The notes beneath the pieces were generated by a model. The model was not told where the DNA came from, searched no databases, and worked only from the letters and a program-made list of their open reading frames with translations. A stretch of DNA of 64,000 nucleotides from Cryptomeria japonica (taxonomy: Eukaryota; Streptophyta; Pinopsida; Cupressales; Cupressaceae): NCBI RefSeq assembly GCF_030272615.1, contig NC_081409.1, positions 472,246,573 to 472,310,572 of the forward strand. The letters are read 5' to 3'. Of the stretch, positions 59,020 through 64,000 are shown in pieces (position 1 is the first letter of the stretch; each line of letters starts with the position of its first letter). The position numbers and the translations under genes are program-made.

Positions 59020-60878
59020 CATATGGGCTACAAAAAAATGGGTATATAAAAAATCTAAGAGCTATAAAAATCTAGCTCTCTGCCTCTACCTCATCGCTAG
59101 GTGGTGGAGGAGGTGGACCCTGTTGACCAACATCCTGCCTAGGTGCTCGAGCTCCCTTAGATCAAGCCATATACTGGGAATATGGGACAACCTACTATGC
59201 TACAGGAACTGCTATGCTATAAGCTACAACGTAATAAGCCGCTTGACTAATTTGATGCAAAACCTGCTATTGAAGAGCATTTCGCTCTGCCCTGACCTCT
59301 GCTAGCTGTCAATCCCACTTTGCCAACTATGTCTGAGCCACTGTCAACTGTGACTACAAACTTGCTAATCTCGATCTCATAGACCATGCTGCATCAGCTG
59401 GCCCCTGCTCCCTCACAGGCTCTCCACATCCATCTCTGCCTCCATCTCTACCTCCCTCTCCACCCTGCTCATCCCTCTATTGTCGCACCTATCTAGGAGG
59501 TACTTGCTCCTCCTCTCCTCCACCCTCTACTACCCTAGCACCACTAGTCCCAACACCAATAGCTCCAAGGGATCCACCCTCCCCTCTCTGCTACTATCTC
59601 CCCCTAGCTGGTACTCTACTGCTGCTAGCACCAGGATCACCACCTTCCCACCTAGGACCCTCTGCTCTCTGTCCTTGTGCCTATTCCTATGGAGGGGGCT
59701 CATCCTCTACCTCCTCTATGAGAGATGCATGCTCAGATGGATCTATAAATCTAGGAAAGGGATGATTGAAACCAATCCCTATACTGGGGAAATACCCTCA
59801 CATCTATAATATCCTCAAGATAGTCCCATCAAATTCACTGCAATTTGGCAAGCACCTGCATGCTCAATGTGTATGATAATATAGGGGCCCATCCTCATCT
59901 CTCCTCATCCCCATAACGGGCATAGGCAGTGAACTCCTGTGAAATCCCTTGAGGCCTACCATACTGCCTCATAACCTGAGATACAACAAATCGCTCAATA
60001 ACCATCATAGATCTACGGATAAGAGCATGAGTCATGAACATATCTCTTTGCTGATTTCTCTAGTCATCCCATAACTCTAGACCCCTATATGGTCTCCATA
60101 CTATAATGATCAGATCATCAAGTTGTCACATCTAATACTCTATCTTTCCCAAATGGGGCTGAGTAACATATCCAGAGTATCTATAAACAATCAGCTGGTG
60201 TGGATCTTTGGCATCATCCACAATAGGTCTACAAACTGGGATATGCTCCCAAGCCCAAATCTGCAGAACTAACACTCCTACTGCCATGCTCTTCCGCTCC
60301 CTATAGAAAATCTCATGCATCTCACAATACATGTGGGATAACAAACATGATCCCCACCCTAATCTCTTAGGATGAATCAGTAGTCTCTCTAGCATCTTGG
60401 CCCAATGACATAGAAAGCCCTACTGTCCCCTATCTGGCATAACAAAACAACCAATGAATCTTGCCAATACACATACCAGTAGAAACTTCTCACTATATCT
60501 AGCCATCATATCATCCCAATTGATAGCCCGCGCAAGGATGTCCTCATCGTGAAATATGTGTCTTAGGGCTAATATACTAGGACGCTGAGTAGAATCATAG
60601 TTGACCTTATCCCCAATAAATGGAATCCTCAATATCCTATAAACATACTTTGGAGTGATGGTCATCTCCCTAACTGGTATATGGAAGGTGCTATGCTCAG
60701 AATGAAATCGCTCAACAAGTGCAGTAAGCATCTCCCGATTCACACAAATGTTAGGCATCTATAAAAGGTGAGTAAAGATGCACAAATCAATATGTACTCT
60801 ATCTATGTTTGATAGCTCATGAACTAGCCTCATTGTAGGAGGATAGACACACTGAAATAGAACATGTGGCAATCGAAC
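59020..60878 (-). pseudogene. Antisense ORF with plant mobile domain (aminotransferase-like, PMD)
   Basis: On the minus strand one frame can be followed for over 550 codons. From 60758 it reads LTALVERFHSEHSTFHIPV, REMTITPKYVYRILRIPF, then LVCVLARFIGCFVMPDRG. After a TAG (CAG expected) it continues with LGWGSCLLSHMYCEMHEIF and VLQIWAWEHIPVCRP (60395-60132). This order is typical of the plant mobile domain found in MAIN/MAIL proteins and in some transposable elements. The C-terminal part (RSMMVIERFVVSQVMRQYG, a glycine/proline-rich hinge, then an A/Q-rich helix) runs to about 59060. The frame extends upstream to a splice-acceptor-like CAG|G at 60879. About nine internal stops are mostly TGG to TAG/TGA or CAG to TAG. 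Capture by the element is inferred. Confidence 0.75.
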
Positions 60879-61490
60879 CTGCAAGAGTCAAACATTAGAG
60901 CATTAGAAAGTCATTCAAATTTCACTACAAAACAAGTTAAAATCACACAAATCCAAATATGCAAAATGCCAAATCAAAATTTCATGTTTTGTCCTTTAAA
61001 AATGCTCATTGTTTTCTATACGACATTTCACAAAGTAAGCAAAAACTCGTACGAGTCAGGGAATTCATGCAGCACGATAAAAGACTCCCATATGATAAAT
61101 CACATGCATTCACACGATAAAATGATCTTTCAAGAAAACTCTTATACGATATGTGGGACAACGCCAGATGACAAAACATATGGCATAATATGATAAACCA
61201 TAAAATAATAGTTTGTTGTATGAGAGACAGTATCGTCTCGCACGACAAAATGACAATGACCAGTTTTGAATTAAATGAAAAAGAAAAAAATTCAATCAAA
61301 ATTCAAAATTGATGAAATCCAAAGGCATAAAATTAGTCACTTATCGCTGGCTCGTAGTTCTGCAGTCTGTTGTGACATCTCTGACGCTTGAATCAATGCT
61401 CTTGGATCAGAATGACCATTTTTCTTTGCATAAGGCTTTTCAAATTTCAAACTTGGAGAGGTTAAAATGAATTGAAAATGACACTTGACC

Positions 61491-61500
61491 CCTTATATAG
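61491..61500 (-). promoter_or_regulatory. TATA-like box for the antisense PMD unit
   Basis: On the minus strand the sequence reads CTATATAAGG. It lies upstream of the antisense ORF and of the candidate splice acceptor at 60879. It is evidence by motif only. Confidence 0.35.
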
Positions 61501-61934
61501 TCAAAACCCTATATTTTCAACTTGCTCTGATGGACATAAAAACTATACCCAAAGCTAATTCGCCCATCCTGATTCCATTTTCAAGATTGAAATCGAAATC
61601 CAAGATCATTCTCCTAGTCAATTTCACACAACTTGAACCACCTAGTACTCTCCTCAATTGCTCAATTCTTCGAATCAACTTAGCGCTCAATTTTTCATCA
61701 ATTAACGCTACATCTTTAAATAATCCTTTGACTCATTCTTTGTGCTCAAATAATTATCATCGCCAACAATTGCCTATAATCATCATGTATCCTTGCTATC
61801 TTTTGGTTTCACTCTTGAGGGGGCATACTCATGACTTCTCATCTCCAATATCGAGAAAATTTTGAAATCTTCATCAAAGTCGACTAAAAAAATATTTTCA
61901 ACTAAAGAAAGTCAAACAAAACCTTATCGCATCT

Positions 61935-62417
61935 CAGCTTTATTGCTTCATATCAAGTTGAGATCTCTTGGTTATCTGAATTGAATCAATCACTAGGGGC
62001 ATATCAGTTTCATCACCTTACATCAAGCTAATATTGTCTTCATCTGAATTAGTCTCTTAATGTTAATCAGTTTCATCGCTTCAAATCAAGCTGATTATTC
62101 GTTTAAACTCAATCAAAAGTTTAAAGAGTATTTTTTATCACACGCTCAATTTAAGCAGGTGTTCAGTTTCATCACATCAAATCAAGCTGGCTAGTTTATC
62201 TTTTCTCATCGTATCTTGATCTATCAGGTTCAAGATCAATTTTATCTTCGCTCACTGCATCTAGTTCAAGCAAGTTCTAGATCAATAAGATCTGCTTCTT
62301 GATCAATCAAGTTCAAGTTCAGTATCTTTGCTCTTCATCGGTCCTAGTTCAATCAAGTTCAAGATCGGTTTCACTTTAACCAACTTTGTTCATCTTCATC
62401 ACTTAAAATCAAGCTAA
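61935..62417 (+). repeat. Degenerate short repeats ahead of the 3' LTR
   Basis: Copies of a ~27-base unit (core TCATCAC..TCAAATCAAGCT) begin at 61935, 62005, 62068, 62164 and 62391 with irregular spacing. The region before the 3' LTR of Tat/Ogre elements is known to breed tandem repeats. Confidence 0.65.
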
Positions 62418-62518
62418 ATACCTCGCTCTTCATCTGGTTCATGATCAATCAAGTTCAGAACTAGTATCTTCTAGACATTAACTATTCTTTGAACCAACGC
62501 ACTGCTCACACATTAATT

Positions 62519-62532
62519 CAAAGAGGGGCAAA
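62519..62532 (+). other. Element C polypurine tract
   Basis: AAAGAGGGGCAAA directly precedes the TGTAATACC start of the 3' LTR, the position of the plus-strand primer. Confidence 0.8.
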
Positions 62533-63370
62533 TGTAATACCCTAAAAATGGTCATCTACACCATGGGCCCCTAATCTCGATAACATCACCAAGGTCCTAA
62601 CCAAAGGCAATTAAATCAACTTTGAGCACACAATTAATTAGTTCTTCAATCATTAAATGTCACATGGCAAGTAAATTATTCTATATTAATTAAATATTTA
62701 TTTAATTAATTAAATCATTCCAAGTAAACTATTTTGATCAATTATCATATTTAATTTATTAAATATCTTAGCATATTTAATTAATTAATAAATTTACCAT
62801 TTAATCATAAAAAAAGGAATTAATTTATTACAAAAGAGGAATTAATTACAAGCAAGAGTTAAATTGAAAATAAAATAAAAGAATTGAGTTGAGAGAGAAA
62901 TAAAACTTGAGATATTATTTCTTCTTCTAAATTTCAGATAACTTGAAATCAAAAAAACAATTAAATTGATTTATTAATCATTCTCTAAAATTGGAACTTA
63001 AAGCTTTTGAGAAAAGAAGTTCAGTTGCATTGAAAGGACTTTTTTCTTGAATAAATCAAAGAAAGTGCATGGAATTACCTATTTTTATCATAAGTGCATG
63101 GAATTACCTATTTTAATCACAATTACATGGAATTAATTGAATTTTATCTCTAATGCAAACTCAAACTTATAATCTGAATGCATTTGAATCAAACCATAAT
63201 TGGAATCTATCTCAAGGTCAACTGAATCTGATCTCTAAATTATTTCTATTATCCTAAATTGTGTTTTTTCTTGAATTATCTCAACCGCTCATTGCTAATC
63301 AATCTTGATCGTTGGTCTCTCTTTTGAATTTCTATAAATTCTACCTTCATCTCTCATTCAAAACACCCTT
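62533..63370 (+). repeat. Element C 3' LTR, truncated
   Basis: It matches 46388-47190 and then stops at 'aaacaccctt'. The remaining ~400 bases of the LTR are absent. A local tandem duplication of ~30 bases (63068-63126, 'gcatggaattacctatttt' twice) is not in the 5' copy. Confidence 0.88.
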
Positions 63371-64000
63371 GACCATGCTGCGTCAGCTGCCCCCTGCTCC
63401 CTCACAGGCTCTCCACCTCCATCTTTGCCTCCATCTCTGCCTCCCTCTCCACCCTTCTCATCCCTCTACTGTCCCACCTGTCTAGGAGTTTCTCGCTCCT
63501 CCTCTCCTCCACCCTCCGCTGCCCTAGCACCACTAGTCCCAACACCAATAGCTCCAAGGGATCGACCCTCCCCTCTCTGCTACTATTTGCCCCTAGGTGG
63601 TACTCTGCTACTGCTAGCACCAGGATCACCACTTGCCAGCCTAGGAACCTCTTCTCTCTGTCCCTATGCCTGTGCCTGTGCAGGGGCCTCATCCTCAGCC
63701 TCCTCTAGGAGAGGTGCATGCTCAAGTGGATCTGTAAATATAGGAAAGGGATGACTTTGAAAGCAATCCCTATACTGGGGAAATACCCCTGCATCTGCAA
63801 TATCCTCCAGATAGTCCCATCAAAGTCACTACAATCCAGCAAGTGCCTGCATACTCAATACATATGATAATATAGGGGCCCATCCTCATCTCTCCTCATC
63901 CCCATAACGGGAGTAGGCAGTGAACTCCTATGAAATCCCCTGAGGCCTACCATACTATCTCATAACCCAAGATACAACAAATCACTCAATAACTATCATA
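63371..64000 (-). repeat. Second copy of the antisense PMD ORF region, joined to the truncated LTR
   Basis: This segment matches 59382-60009 in the same orientation, at roughly 90 percent or better by eye, and continues past the window edge. It carries the G/P-rich hinge and part of the PMD C-terminal coding on the minus strand. The junction lies at 'gaccatgctg'. Confidence 0.88.

Larger units (their letters stand above)
60879..62518. other. Element C 3' region, second part, with degenerate repeats
   Basis: The part near 60880-61480 would hold the promoter, first exon and intron of the antisense unit. From 61920 to 62480 degenerate repeats dominate, with words of the type CAGTTTCATC..TCAAATCAAGCT and ATCAATCAAGTTCAAGATC. 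No plus-strand gene is supported. Confidence 0.6.
46388..63370 (+). mobile_element. Ty3/gypsy Tat element C, about 17 kb
   Basis: A 5' LTR (46388-47595), primer site, 2.1 kb leader, gag, protease, G-patch, variable linker, RT, gypsy RNase H, archaeal-type RNase H, integrase, long 3' region with an antisense ORF, purine tract and a truncated 3' LTR (62533-63370) are all in order. Dual RNase H without a chromodomain is diagnostic of Tat (established). LTR copies differ by about 5 percent by eye, making C younger than A. It landed in the antisense chromovirus. Confidence 0.92.

Noticed and set aside
61921-62480. Possible CRISPR-like spaced repeats
   Set aside because: Repeats are degenerate and spacing is irregular (63-227 bases), and the context is the 3' region of a plant retrotransposon.
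63402-63754. Arg/Glu-rich minus-strand ORF and Pro/Ser-rich plus-strand ORF
   Set aside because: Both are out-of-frame shadows of the G/P-rich hinge of the antisense PMD ORF copy; the matching region at 59382-60009 supports the PMD frame.

Overview
This window looks like repeat-saturated nuclear DNA of a seed plant with a very large genome. A conifer or other gymnosperm is my best guess, inferred from the very long old Ty3/gypsy Tat-type elements, the AT-rich decayed sequence and the absence of any recognisable host gene; no species is claimed. Essentially everything interpretable is LTR retrotransposon, and all of it is broken. Two fairly complete Ty1/copia elements, at least three Ty3/gypsy Tat-like units, one antisense chromovirus and several extra (non gag-pol) ORFs can be read through stop codons and frameshifts.

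Layout. 1-6680: copia-1, plus strand; its 5' LTR is cut by the window edge and its 3' LTR is 5479-6680. 6681-12082: diffuse old repeat DNA with one decayed initiator-Met primer site near 7182 and a 500-base N gap at 11001-11500. 12083-13986: extra ORF 'X' with its own TATA-like box. 13987-35526: Tat-like element A, with LTRs 13987-15514 and 34000-35526, a long coiled-coil extra ORF, then gag, protease, an archaeal-type RNase H, RT, a degenerate RNase H and a remnant integrase. Copia-2 (24573-32094) sits inside the RT of element A, flanked by a perfect CTAAC target duplication. 35560-36890 repeats part of element A's extra ORF immediately after its 3' LTR. 36891-42190: another coiled-coil extra ORF and the gag-protease of element D, a different Tat lineage. 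42190-46387: antisense chromovirus (probable 3' LTR, chromodomain, integrase, RNase H, RT, protease region). 46388-63370: Tat element C, which interrupts the chromovirus. It has a 5' LTR, primer site, 2.1 kb leader, gag, protease, G-patch, RT, two RNases H, integrase, a long 3' region holding an antisense plant-mobile-domain ORF, and a truncated 3' LTR. 63371-64000: a second copy of part of that antisense ORF region, fused to the truncated LTR and running out of the window.

The two Tat types use different architectures. Element A has its archaeal-type RNase H upstream of RT; element C has it downstream of the retroelement's own RNase H. In element A the native RNase H has lost its acidic residues, as expected if the acquired domain took over catalysis. 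Most stops and almost every lost catalytic residue across unrelated elements are C:G to T:A changes, as expected of long-term cytosine methylation and deamination in silenced plant repeats. The order of insertion that can be read is: element A before copia-2, and the chromovirus before element C. No tRNA, rRNA, CRISPR or single-copy gene was found.
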